This document shows positions 1 to 8,073 of a stretch of DNA of 28,820 nt, in pieces. Both the position numbers and the translations under genes were made by a program. Under the pieces are notes generated by a model. It was not told where the DNA came from. It did no database searches and saw only the letters and a program-made list of their open reading frames with translations. Position 1 is the first letter of the stretch. Every line of letters begins with the position of its first letter. This stretch comes from HXMU1420-2 sp040830545 (GTDB lineage Bacteria; Pseudomonadota; Alphaproteobacteria; Rhodobacterales; Rhodobacteraceae): positions 1 to 28,820 of the forward strand of contig JBFOMB010000212.1 of assembly GCA_040830545.1 (NCBI GenBank), in the 5' to 3' direction.

Positions 1-2427
1 GACACCACACCCCAGGCGTTCGTCGCCGTCCCCACCGAGCCAGATGGCGCAGCCTTCGCCTGTGAGACCGGTGTCGTCGCGGCCCCCTGCACCCACGGGG
101 AAACGTTTGCCGCCCCGCGGCGGCCCGCCGAGGAATTCAAAGAATTCGGACGGAACCGTCGCATCCGCAGGCGCATCCAGGAAGTTTTCGAGCGCGTCGA
201 ACCCATCGATCACGTCACCTTCGGGGTCGCCGGTGTAGTTCGCGTCGATCAGGTTTGCAGTGTCATCCCCTTCGACCACCCCGTCGATATCCGGGTTCGG
301 ATCAATGATGACATCTTCGATGTTGATATAGGTCGTGGTGATGCCCGTGCGGACACCAAATTCATCCAGGTAGAAGATCGTCCCGTTTTCCGGGTTTGTC
401 GGATCTTTGACGTCTTCGGCAAAGCCGCGCACGATCAGCGTGTCAAAGTCGTCGCCACCTTCGTTGCCGTCGATGAACTGGTTGTTCTGACCCACGACCA
501 GGATGGTGTCACGGTCATCGCCCGCCTCAACCGTGTCTTCGCCAGGACCGGTGGAGATGAAGTCGTTCCCCGCGCCGCCGCTGACATAGTCGTCGCCGTC
601 ATTGGCCTGGATCGTGTCATCCCCGTCACCACCGAGCAGCGAGTCGTCGCCCGGGTTACCGGTGATGTTGTCGTTGCCGTCGCCACCGAACACGGTGTCA
701 TCGCCGCCACCCGCGTCGAGGAAGTCGTCCCCCTCACCGCCGTCGATCAGGTCATTGCCGGAACCGCCGTCAACAAGGTCGATGCCTTCGTTGCCTTCCA
801 GCGTGTCGTTACCCGCGCCGCCGACAACTTCGTCGTTGTCCAGCCCACCGCTGAGGAAGTCCGCGCCGTCACCGCCAATGACCGTATCAAACCCGGCCTT
901 GCCGAACATGACATCATCGCCATCCGCGCCGTCCAGATAGTCATCGCCGTCACCACCGCAGGCGGTATCGTCACCGGCCCCGCCGTCAACATTGTCATCG
1001 CCGTCACCGGCAAAGATCAGGTCGCGGTCTTCGCCCGCTACGATGGTGTCGTCGCCGGACTTGGCCACGATGATGTCCGAATTCGGGTCGCCGCCTGGGA
1101 AGATGTTGTCTTCGGCATCGACAAAGTCGCCGTCTGGGTCACCATCATACTGATCGTCGATGACATCGGGATCAAACGTCCCTTCGACGATGCCATCCGG
1201 GTCACGATTGCCGTCGACCAGGATTTCCTCGATATCGTGGAATTCGACATATTCACCGAACTCGTCAAGGAAGACATACCCGTCTTCTTTGTCCTCATCG
1301 GTGTACACGATCGACACGTCGCCCTGACCGCGCAGGTCCAGCGTGTCAAAATCCGAACCCGTGTCGCCGCCGTCAACGACGTCACCAGCAGTGCCGCCAA
1401 CAAACAGATCTTCGTCGTCGCCACCGATCAGCGTGTCAGCACCATCTCCACCCGTGATCGTGTCGTCGCCGTCTTCGCCGTAGATGACGTCGTCACCGTC
1501 GCCGCCAACGATCGTGTCGCCAGCGCCTTCGCCAGTATCTTCGATATCAACGTCAAAATGGATGTCGGTGACGTTTACACCACTGTCGGTGCTGCCATTC
1601 TGGTCATGCTGGATCACGATGCGGGTAATTGGACCCGCGATGTCCACCAGAACCGAATACTGTTCCGAGGTGTCCAGACCGTTTCCGCCCTGGCTGGTCG
1701 CCGTGTCATCACCATTCCCGCCGTCGCTGTCGGAAATCGTCAGCCGCGCCCCACCGTCCAGCGTGATCGGAACCGCCTCGCCCTCGGCATTGTAGGCGAG
1801 GATCGTGACACTACTGTCGTTGTCGATATCGTTGATGCGGAACTGAACGTTTTCGATGCCCTGATCGAAGGTCAGTTCATATTCGCTGGACCCGTTGGAA
1901 ACGTCGTGATCCGAAAACAGCGAACTGTTGGGGTTGGCGTCCGTGTCCGCAACATTCTGCTCGTTGTCTGCAAATTCAGTCAGGCTGCCCGGCGTTTGCG
2001 ACAGCACCTTGAAGGTCACACCGACGTTGCCGGTGTTGTGCGTGAACCCGCCGCTCAGGTCGTCATTGTCATCAATCGGATCTGCGCCGTCAGGGTCGGC
2101 AACTTCGCTCCAGCGCAGGCTGTCACGGATGGTGTATTCCCCGTCACCACCGCCCAGATCACCGAAAATCGTGTCGTTGCCGTCGCCGCCATCCAGGCTG
2201 TCTGCGCCAGACCCGCCAATAACCAAGTCATCGCCGTCGCCCGCGTCCACAGTATCGCCGCCATCGAGCGCAAGGATCGTATCGTCCAGGCCATCCGTAC
2301 CGTCGATCTGATCGCCGTTCTGATCGGTGTAGCCCGGCAGCATCTCGTCATCGCCAGAGGTGCCGGTTACAACTCCGTCCACGGGAATGACGGGACCTGT
2401 GCCACCGTTTCCTTGTCCACCCGACAT
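1..2427 (-). CDS. RTX (hemolysin-type) calcium-binding repeat protein, N-terminal 809 residues, runs off the left edge
   Basis: The frame is open from an ATG at 2427, preceded by GGAGAA, to base 1 with no stop, so the C-terminus is outside the window. There is no N-terminal signal peptide, which fits export by a type I secretion system using a C-terminal signal. Many nonapeptides of the GGxGxDxUx type are visible, for example GGDGNDTIFGD near residue 75 and dense blocks over 1440-1530 and 480-1060; in this family they bind calcium and fold as a parallel beta-roll outside the cell. Residues about 130-300 (1530-2040) form a non-repeat beta-rich domain containing VDIAGPITRIVIQHD. Two linker modules beginning DFDTL recur near 1363 and 453. 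The composition is strongly acidic. The function (adhesin, enzyme scaffold or other) cannot be told because the C-terminal part is missing. No secretion ABC transporter lies in the window. Confidence 0.9.
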   Translation of the reverse strand, partial: MSGGQGNGGTGPVIPVDGVVTGTSGDDEMLPGYTDQNGDQIDGTDGLDDTILALDGGDTVDAGDGDDLVIGGSGADSLDGGDGNDTIFGDLGGGDGEYTIRDSLRWSEVADPDGADPIDDNDDLSGGFTHNTGNVGVTFKVLSQTPGSLTEFADNEQNVADTDANPNSSLFSDHDVSNGSSEYELTFDQGIENVQFRINDIDNDSSVTILAYNAEGEAVPITLDGGARLTISDSDGGNGDDTATSQGGNGLDTSEQYSVLVDIAGPITRIVIQHDQNGSTDSGVNVTDIHFDVDIEDTGEGAGDTIVGGDGDDVIYGEDGDDTITGGDGADTLIGGDDEDLFVGGTAGDVVDGGDTGSDFDTLDLRGQGDVSIVYTDEDKEDGYVFLDEFGEYVEFHDIEEILVDGNRDPDGIVEGTFDPDVIDDQYDGDPDGDFVDAEDNIFPGGDPNSDIIVAKSGDDTIVAGEDRDLIFAGDGDDNVDGGAGDDTACGGDGDDYLDGADGDDVMFGKAGFDTVIGGDGADFLSGGLDNDEVVGGAGNDTLEGNEGIDLVDGGSGNDLIDGGEGDDFLDAGGGDDTVFGGDGNDNITGNPGDDSLLGGDGDDTIQANDGDDYVSGGAGNDFISTGPGEDTVEAGDDRDTILVVGQNNQFIDGNEGGDDFDTLIVRGFAEDVKDPTNPENGTIFYLDEFGVRTGITTTYINIEDVIIDPNPDIDGVVEGDDTANLIDANYTGDPEGDVIDGFDALENFLDAPADATVPSEFFEFLGGPPRGGKRFPVGAGGRDDTGLTGEGCAIWLGGDGDERLGCGV

Positions 2428-3039
2428 TGCATTCTCCTTTGCGTTCGATGTCGCGGGATGGACCGTTTAACCCCATTGAAGCGTACAGCTGCCAAAACCT
2501 GGTCAGCGCACACTTCGTCTTACGCAGGGCAATTTACACGCCCTTGTCCATCAGCGACCGGCCCCGGCCAACGGCCAGAACTTGCATCACATCAAAATTC
2601 AGTTTTCAGGGACCCCCCGGTGGATCCGAATTTCAAACTACCCGTGCGCCGCCGCGTTCTGAAACGATTTTGGCCGCATTCCGGTCATAATTCGTAAGTG
2701 GTCGTTAAATTACGGTCAGGAAAAATAGCGATTTCAAAAATTCTTACTCTGTATTGTTCGCAAATTTGAAACAGACAAGGGTTAGATCGCCGGATCGCCG
2801 GATATTGTTCGCTGAGGCTGGAAAATCGGTGATCGAACACAATCCTGACGAAACAAGGCAACCCCTTTTGCCCGTCAGTGGATAATCACGGCCAGAATGG
2901 CGGACTGTTTTCAATCTGCCCACAACGCGGCCACAAATACTGCCCTTACGTCACCCGAATCGGGCAAGTTTTCGCCGAATTGATTCGATTGTGGCGCATC
3001 TTTGCTGACCCTGAAATTAGGTCACGAACGCATGTCCGC
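2428..3039. other. Gene-free stretch upstream of the RTX gene and downstream of parA-like gene
   Basis: These 612 bases hold no convincing gene. The stretch is visibly more AT-rich than its flanks, especially 2690-2790. It must contain the promoter of the RTX gene (reading leftwards from 2428) and the transcript end of the ParA-like gene (ending at 3040). I see no strong hairpin with a T run and no clear sigma-70 promoter. The long open frame across its right half continues antisense into the ParA-like gene and is taken as a shadow. Confidence 0.6.
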
Positions 3040-3786
3040 TCACGCCAAACGTGTCCGGATTTCGTCCACCAAATCCGCATAAGCCTTCCCTGCCGGACGC
3101 GTTCCGGCGTAGCAGGCGACGGGCAGACGCTGCACGCCCATCTTCTCAACGTCCGTGGAAAACGGGATGGTCGTTTCCAAAATCCGCTTGCCATACTGGT
3201 CCCGCATACGCGCCATCGTTTCCTTGTGCAGGGTCTTGTTGGATTGCACCATGGAGAAAACCGCGCGCATTTTGTTTCGACGGATTTTGTGATCCCGGAA
3301 AAATTCGGCGAGTTGTTCGAATGTCCGCTCCGCCAAAGTTGTCGGAATGACCGGGACCATTACCAGATCGGACGCCGCAAAAACGCTTTCGCTAAGAGTC
3401 GATATATTGGGAGGGCAATCCAGCACGATCACGTCATAGTCACCATCCACCGCAACCAGCGCTTTTTTCAGGCGCGAGCGGCTGTTTTTCATCCGCGACA
3501 GGAACACATCGAAATCGCGGAATGTCATATTGGCGGGCAGAATATCCAGGTTCTGGAAATCGCTTTCCCGAATGGCCGACGTGAACTTCTCAACATCGCG
3601 GAAGAACTTCTCGTCCTTGAGTTTGCGCGAGGCTTTGACGCGGAAATAGAAGCCGGATGCGCCTTGCGGATCCAGATCGCACAACAGAACCCGTTGCCCG
3701 GCCGCTGCCAACCCGTGCGCGACATTCACCGCCAACGCGGTTTTGCCCACGCCGCCCTTGTTGCTGTAACAGGCGATGATTTTCAT
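3040..3786 (-). CDS. ParA/Soj-family P-loop ATPase
   Basis: A 248-residue cytoplasmic ATPase of the ParA/MinD superfamily, which form ATP-dependent dimers and position DNA, protein clusters or granules. The deviant Walker A motif NKGGVGKT lies at residues 9-16 with its signature lysine at 10. CDLDPQG follows at 36-42 and the Walker B-like VLDCPPN at 121-127. There is no N-terminal DNA-binding extension, so it is the short ParA form. Its ATG (3786-3784) overlaps the TGA of the upstream CHAD gene in an ATGA arrangement, suggesting translational coupling. No ParB gene or parS-like site is next to it, so it is unlikely to be the chromosomal partition ATPase. A role in placing whatever the CHAD protein binds is an inference from context only. 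Confidence 0.88.
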   Translation of the reverse strand: MKIIACYSNKGGVGKTALAVNVAHGLAAAGQRVLLCDLDPQGASGFYFRVKASRKLKDEKFFRDVEKFTSAIRESDFQNLDILPANMTFRDFDVFLSRMKNSRSRLKKALVAVDGDYDVIVLDCPPNISTLSESVFAASDLVMVPVIPTTLAERTFEQLAEFFRDHKIRRNKMRAVFSMVQSNKTLHKETMARMRDQYGKRILETTIPFSTDVEKMGVQRLPVACYAGTRPAGKAYADLVDEIRTRLA

Positions 3787-5309
3787 CCTTTGTCCCCTTC
3801 CTGCCGGAACAAGGTTCGGAATGTGTCACGCACCTCTGGACTGTCAAAACTGGCAAAACTGGCCATCACCCGCGCGCGTTCTTGCCCTTGGCGGCGATGC
3901 AGAACCGCGATCAGTGCGCCGATGCTTTGTGCCATCTCGGTCGCTTTGGCGCGGGGTACACGGTTTTGCGTTTTGAGGAACGCGGCGAGGCTGTCCTGCT
4001 GAACCGAGTAATCGTTGAACAGACCCAGATTGTCCTGCAACCGCTTCAGCGCCTTGATCAGGCCTTTGATGTCACGTTTGGGGAAGAACGGCGCGAAGAA
4101 CTCCATCAGGTAGCGGAGCTTTTTGCAGTGAATGCGTAGCTCGTGCACTTCCTCGTCGTCCGTATCCGCATGGATGCCCACCGCGATCTTGCAAACCTTG
4201 CGATAGCGTTTCCAGATCAACCGCCGCGCATAATCATAAGCCAAAACATCCGCGACCGGGCCGGGCTCCAACTGCTCGGGCGTGGCAAACAGCTCCTCCA
4301 GCTTTTTCATCTCCGACAGGTAGCGGCGACTTTTCAACCGTTTCGCCATCTGCGCGTGTTCGGACGCGCGCTCTGCCTCGAAACGGCGAAACATCTCGCG
4401 CAGTCCGGGATGCAGCGCGGGCGGCACCATGTCGAAATAGACGTCCTTGTCCAACAGGTAGACATCCAGATCCCGTAAACGCCCTGTCGGAGCCATCAGG
4501 TCGGAAAACACTTGCTTCAATTCCGCCGTCCGGTCCTCGGAAAACACGCCCTTGAACAGGCTCAGGACCGACCGGATCTTGCGCAAGGCCACGCGGTAAT
4601 CATGCAGGTATTCCGTATCCAGATCTTCGATGACACCAGGTTCCGTGGCGCGGGCCACGGGGATGTGTCCGTTGATCAGATCGCAGGCGGCAAAAAACGC
4701 CGTGTCCGTGCGGGCCAGAGGCACGGCAGGTTTTGCGCTGTGAGGTTCGAAGTCCGGGGCCAGGACGGATTGCAAATCGGCGGGCGCGTTGCACTTTGCG
4801 CCTGCCTCGATGCCTGCACACAAACGCGCACGGGACTTTTCATAGCCGCGCAAACCTTCAACCGTAATCAGCGACACGCCTTCACCGGTTTTTGGGCGCA
4901 GGCGGAACGTGCTATAGCGCACGCGTGTCTTGCCCTCTTTGTCGATCAGAGCAACCTTTTCGATCTGCGCTGTTCCGGTTGAGATCGGACGCAGGCTGCG
5001 CAGATCAGACAGCCCTTGCAATGCATGGCGCACTGGCCCGTCGGCCATATCTTGGACAAACGGTCCGGCGCGCTCTGACGTCTGCTGCAGCACTTCCGTT
5101 TCCGAACGGATCAGTCGGAACTCACCGTCACATTCAATCAGCACTGCCCCTAGATCACCAACGGAACCGTCAAACATGTCCAACACGGCAAAAGACGCGT
5201 TTCGAGGGGCATCCATAGCTTTGGCGGTCAGTTTTCCCTGCCCCGCTCGGCACACCTCATTTGGATCTGACCCACTCACCAGGAAAACCGTCTGCGATGG
5301 TGTGCTCAT
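3783..5309 (-). CDS. CHAD-domain protein with degenerate CYTH-like N-terminus
   Basis: The protein has 508 residues. The C-terminal half, about residues 200-490, is a CHAD domain: the paired helical signatures HDYRVALRKIRS (His236) and HELRIHCKKLRYLMEFF (His389) carry the conserved histidines and basic residues that bind inorganic polyphosphate in studied members. The N-terminal 180 residues resemble a CYTH (triphosphate tunnel) domain in layout, for example VLDMFDGSVGDLGAVL at 42-57, but the ExExK signature of active CYTH enzymes is absent. CYTH-CHAD fusions are common, so this looks like a CYTH relic that has lost catalysis. The start at 5309 gives the usual length. The gene overlaps the downstream ParA-type gene by 4 bp. 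CHAD proteins are known from polyphosphate and polyhydroxyalkanoate granules; whether this one goes there is inference. Confidence 0.87.
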   Translation of the reverse strand: MSTPSQTVFLVSGSDPNEVCRAGQGKLTAKAMDAPRNASFAVLDMFDGSVGDLGAVLIECDGEFRLIRSETEVLQQTSERAGPFVQDMADGPVRHALQGLSDLRSLRPISTGTAQIEKVALIDKEGKTRVRYSTFRLRPKTGEGVSLITVEGLRGYEKSRARLCAGIEAGAKCNAPADLQSVLAPDFEPHSAKPAVPLARTDTAFFAACDLINGHIPVARATEPGVIEDLDTEYLHDYRVALRKIRSVLSLFKGVFSEDRTAELKQVFSDLMAPTGRLRDLDVYLLDKDVYFDMVPPALHPGLREMFRRFEAERASEHAQMAKRLKSRRYLSEMKKLEELFATPEQLEPGPVADVLAYDYARRLIWKRYRKVCKIAVGIHADTDDEEVHELRIHCKKLRYLMEFFAPFFPKRDIKGLIKALKRLQDNLGLFNDYSVQQDSLAAFLKTQNRVPRAKATEMAQSIGALIAVLHRRQGQERARVMASFASFDSPEVRDTFRTLFRQEGDKG

Positions 5310-5535
5310 GTTGTTCGCCCGTTTTCGGCCCGCTGGTCACTCGCCATAAGTCCCTGTCGCCCTTCGGGACTCAATCGGACGCCAGGCCAATGATGCCTCG
5401 CCAGAGCCTGAAGCTTACTGAGCCGCCTGATGAAGCTCAAGCGCACCAAGGCCACGCTGCGCCGGTTTGGCACAGGCCCCATTGCACTTCGAATGATGCA
5501 CGGTCATTTTGCGGCCACTGTCAGAGGACCCTGTT

Positions 5536-6492
5536 GTGAGCCAAGCTGAAACATCCGCCAAACCCTGCTGTGGCCCTGTGCGAGAATCGGATGCTCCTGT
5601 CGCATCACCACTAATAGGCGGAACCAGTGGTCTTCGGGTCGCACCGGATGCCGTAAAGGTGCCCGGAGGCAGATCGCTCGTCGGGACACGCGCCGAACAG
5701 ATTCCCGATGACGGCGAAGGCCCGATGCGCGAGGTGCGCGTGAAACCGTTCCTCATCGGTGCAACGACCGTCACCAACGCCCAGTTCGCTGCCTTTATCG
5801 ACGACACGGGCTACGTGACCGAGGCCGAGCGGTTCGGCTGGTCCTTTGTGTTTCATGCGCAGGTGCCCGCCAGGGTTGGCCCGACCCAGGCCGTGCGCGA
5901 AGTGCAGTGGTGGCGCAAAGTGGACGGGTCGAACTGGCGTGACATCAATGGACCGGGGACGCACGACGAAGCATGGCACCCGGATCACCCGGTTGTCCAA
6001 GTGTCCTGGAACGACGCCCGGGCATATGCAAACTGGGCTGGCGGGCGTTTGCCGACCGAGGCCGAATGGGAACATGCGGCGCGTGGCGGGGCGGGCGACG
6101 TGACCTTCCCATGGGGTGAAGACCTACCCAACGACACGGATTTCCTGCCCTGCAACATTTGGCAAGGCGATTTCCCGAACCACAACACCGCGCGCGACGG
6201 ATATGCCACCACGGCCCCGGGCGTGTCCTTTGCTCCAAACGGCTATGGCCTGTACAATGTGGTCGGTAATGTGTGGGAATGGACGGGGGACGCATACCGC
6301 ATCAAGTCGCTCAAAAAACACGTGCGCGCACGATTGGCAGGCATGAAGAACTACAAACTGTCCAAAGGCGGTTCGTTCCTGTGCCACCGCAGTTATTGCT
6401 TCCGCTACCGCATCGCCGCACGGTCGGGCAACTCACCGGACAGCACGACAACACATCAGGGATTCAGGATGGTGTGGGATGTGAAGGGGTAA
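5536..6492 (+). CDS. Formylglycine-generating enzyme (sulfatase-modifying factor family)
   Basis: This 318-residue protein belongs to the FGE/SUMF1 family, which oxidises a cysteine in the CxPxR motif of type I sulfatases to formylglycine, the catalytic aldehyde. The GTG start at 5536 was chosen because AGAGGA (5523-5528) lies 7 bases upstream; a TTG at 5509 would add nine residues. The family hallmarks are present: VTNAQFAAFIDDTGY near residue 75, VSWNDARAYANWAGGRLPTEAEWE in the middle, NVVGNVWEWTGD, and near the end GGSFLCHRSYCFRYRIAAR. That last block holds Cys283 and Cys288, the pair that marks genuine FGEs (positions 336 and 341 in the human enzyme) and separates them from the many FGE-like proteins that lack them. 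An N-terminal PCCGP motif is also seen. No sulfatase gene is in the window, so the client is encoded elsewhere. Confidence 0.92.
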   Translation: MSQAETSAKPCCGPVRESDAPVASPLIGGTSGLRVAPDAVKVPGGRSLVGTRAEQIPDDGEGPMREVRVKPFLIGATTVTNAQFAAFIDDTGYVTEAERFGWSFVFHAQVPARVGPTQAVREVQWWRKVDGSNWRDINGPGTHDEAWHPDHPVVQVSWNDARAYANWAGGRLPTEAEWEHAARGGAGDVTFPWGEDLPNDTDFLPCNIWQGDFPNHNTARDGYATTAPGVSFAPNGYGLYNVVGNVWEWTGDAYRIKSLKKHVRARLAGMKNYKLSKGGSFLCHRSYCFRYRIAARSGNSPDSTTTHQGFRMVWDVKG

Positions 6493-6804
6493 ATAACGGC
6501 GTCCGGTTCAAAAGAACCAAGGGCCGGAACCAAATTAGACGCGTCGACGCCAAGGCAGTCAGATGAGGAAAAGTCTGAGACTAAGAAAGCGCTTCAAATC
6601 CTCCAAGTGGCTGTCAGCATCGCAATTCTGATACAAGCCACCCGGAGAAACAAGAAGCGGGTCGGGGGCGAAAGCTCCCGGCCTCAAAAAAACGTAAGTG
6701 CTTGGGATGCTCGATTCAATAGGTAGGGCACAATTGCAATCCTCGAACACGGAACTACGGGTGTGAATTTCGAAAACCGATTTTCTGCACTTCAGAAAAG
6801 GTAT
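6493..6804. other. Gene-free stretch between the FGE gene and tRNA-Leu
   Basis: I find no supported coding region in these 312 bases. A small hairpin with arms GGTTC and GAACC around AAAA (6505-6518) follows the FGE stop codon but has no T run. A better hairpin (arms GGGGGC and GCTCCC around GAAA, about 6664-6679) is followed by A residues rather than T residues on the plus strand, so neither is a convincing terminator. Confidence 0.5.
6769..6799 (-). terminator. Possible terminator of tRNA-Leu
   Basis: Directly beyond the tRNA 3' end, reading leftwards, the arms TTTTCTG and CAGAAAA (6781-6799) form a 7-bp stem around a 5-base loop and are followed by TCGGTTTTC. The stem is AT-rich and weak, so this is only a candidate. 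Confidence 0.35.
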
Positions 6805-6890
6805 TGGTGCCCAAGGAGAGACTCGAACTCTCACGCCCGTGAAGGCGGGGGATTTTGAATCCCCTGCGTCTACCATTCCGCCACTTGGGC
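6805..6890 (-). tRNA. tRNA-Leu (anticodon CAA)
   Basis: Read on the minus strand, the acceptor stem GCCCAAG (6890-6884) pairs with CTTGGGC (6815-6809), followed by discriminator A and an encoded CCA end (6807-6805). The D arm contains AATGGTAGA. The anticodon stem GGGGA/TCCCC encloses the loop TTCAAAA, giving anticodon CAA, which reads UUG codons. The long variable arm (GCCTTCACGGGC) is that of a class II tRNA, as expected for leucine, and the T loop is TTCGAGT. Total length is 86 nt. It stands alone, with no other tRNA nearby and no integrase or attachment-site duplication. Confidence 0.96.
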
Positions 6891-7033
6891 CCCGTTTGCG
6901 CCAGCTATTAAGCGTCCGGAGCAGAACACCTCATAGCAGGCACAATCCGGAACGAAAAGAGGCCGATTGCAGCTTGACGGGTCAGGATGCCCGTGGTTTT
7001 CCCAATCCGGGCAGAAAAGCGGGTGATGAGCAG

Positions 7034-7612
7034 ATGATTAAAGGTCTTTATGACTGGACGATGCGGATGGCCAACCATCCCCATGCGTTGTGGGTGTTGG
7101 CCTTTGTCGCGTTCATCGAAAGCTCGGTCTTTCCGATTCCACCTGATGTTATGATGATCCCGATGATCCTGGCCCGGCCCAATCGCGCGTGGCTGATCGC
7201 AGGCGTGGCCCTCACAGCCTCTGTGCTGGGCGGGCTGTTGGGTTATGCCATCGGGGCCTTTGCGTTCGAAGCAGTCGGTCAACCGATTCTCGAATCCATG
7301 GGCAAGGCGGATGCCATGGCCGAGTTCAACACGCGGTTCAACGATCTGGGGTTCTGGGCGGTTCTGACAGCGGGCGTGACCCCCTTCCCGTACAAGGTCA
7401 TTACGATCATGTCGGGCTGGACTGGCATGCCGCTGGGCACATTTGTCGCCACATCGATTCTGGCTCGGGCGCTGCGGTTCTTTGTGGTTGCTGGGTTGCT
7501 GCGCGTCTTTGGCGAGCCGATTCGCGAGTTTATCGAGAAACGGTTGGGCCTGATGTTCACGCTGTTCATCCTGGTGTTGGTGGGTGGGTTCCTGATGTTG
7601 AAAGTCCTATGA
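7034..7612 (+). CDS. YqaA-type (DedA/SNARE-associated family) inner-membrane protein
   Basis: A 192-residue membrane protein of the VTT/DedA superfamily, YqaA branch. Several hydrophobic segments are visible: residues about 15-45 (LWVLAFVAFIESSVFPIPPDVMMIPMIL, with the typical ExxxFPIPPD re-entrant motif), 50-75, 105-135 (GVTPFPYKVITIMSGW, the second family motif), 140-160, and a C-terminal helix 170-190. Members of the superfamily act as lipid or solute transporters or scramblases; the substrate of YqaA proteins is not established. The ATG at 7034 starts the protein just before the first family motif; longer versions in this frame would run through the tRNA. Its TGA overlaps the ATG of the downstream dsbB-like gene by 4 bp, so the two are probably co-translated. 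Confidence 0.87.
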   Translation: MIKGLYDWTMRMANHPHALWVLAFVAFIESSVFPIPPDVMMIPMILARPNRAWLIAGVALTASVLGGLLGYAIGAFAFEAVGQPILESMGKADAMAEFNTRFNDLGFWAVLTAGVTPFPYKVITIMSGWTGMPLGTFVATSILARALRFFVVAGLLRVFGEPIREFIEKRLGLMFTLFILVLVGGFLMLKVL

Positions 7613-8070
7613 CACGGCGCAGTCTGATTCTGATGGCCATGGCCGGGTCGGCAGCGATGCTGCTGGGGGCCTTTGCATTCCAACATTTAGGTGGCTTGGC
7701 ACCGTGCAAGATGTGCCTGTGGCAACGATGGCCTCATGCCGCGGCGGTGGTTCTGGGTGCCATGGCCCTGGTTGTGCCTGCCAGCCTGTTGTTGTGGGGC
7801 GGCGCTTTGGCGGCGCTTGCAACGGCGGGGATTGGCGTGTTCCACACAGGCGTTGAACGTGGATGGTGGGAGGGGCCCAGCACCTGCACCAGCGGCGATA
7901 TTTCGACCCTGTCGACCGACGACTTGCTGGATCAGATCATGAGCGCACCTCTGGTCCGCTGTGACGAGGTCGCGTGGGAGTTCCTGAGCCTCAGCATGGC
8001 CAGCTGGAACGCGGTGATCTCGCTGGCATTCTGCGCGCTCTGGATCGTGGCGGCCCGCCTGCCACGTTGA
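7609..8070 (+). CDS. dsbB: DsbB-type disulfide bond formation protein
   Basis: A 153-residue inner-membrane thiol oxidoreductase. DsbB reoxidises the periplasmic dithiol oxidase DsbA and passes electrons to quinone. Four hydrophobic helices are visible, at about residues 7-25, 42-60, 62-80 and 130-150. The first periplasmic loop carries PCKMC (Cys33 and Cys36), followed by LWQRWPH as in the family. The second loop carries the other redox pair, Cys93 (STCTSG) and Cys118 (RCDE). All four catalytic cysteines are therefore present. The ATG lies in an ATGA overlap with the preceding membrane-protein gene. No DsbA gene is in the window. The gene ends 3 bases before the convergent lrp-type gene, with no visible terminator between them. 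Confidence 0.9.
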   Translation: MTRRSLILMAMAGSAAMLLGAFAFQHLGGLAPCKMCLWQRWPHAAAVVLGAMALVVPASLLLWGGALAALATAGIGVFHTGVERGWWEGPSTCTSGDISTLSTDDLLDQIMSAPLVRCDEVAWEFLSLSMASWNAVISLAFCALWIVAARLPR

Positions 8071-8073
8071 CCG

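Noticed and set aside
440..1060. Repetitive DNA that might be taken for a CRISPR or satellite array
   Set aside because: The periodicity is about 27 bases and comes from nine-residue RTX repeats in a continuous reading frame. There are no conserved repeats with unique spacers.
1237..2697. Long plus-strand open frame (486 codons) opposite the RTX gene
   Set aside because: Repetitive aspartate/glycine codons make the opposite strand free of stops. The minus-strand frame shows clear calcium-binding nonapeptides, and this one shows no family features.
2876..2884. DnaA-box-like sequence
   Set aside because: It differs from the consensus at one end position and has no partner sites.
2878..4002. 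Plus-strand open frame of 374 codons across the ParA-type gene
   Set aside because: It is antisense to a gene with intact Walker motifs and has no recognisable domain or good ribosome-binding site.
5340..5380. Short inverted repeat AGTCCC/GGGACT after the CHAD start region
   Set aside because: It has only six base pairs with no T run and lies in an otherwise featureless 226-bp gap.
6658..6690. Hairpin with a GAAA loop followed by an A run
   Set aside because: On neither strand is the stem followed by T residues, so it does not fit a rho-independent terminator.
6805..7033. Possible integration site at tRNA-Leu
   Set aside because: No direct repeat of the tRNA 3' end and no integrase gene is present in the window.
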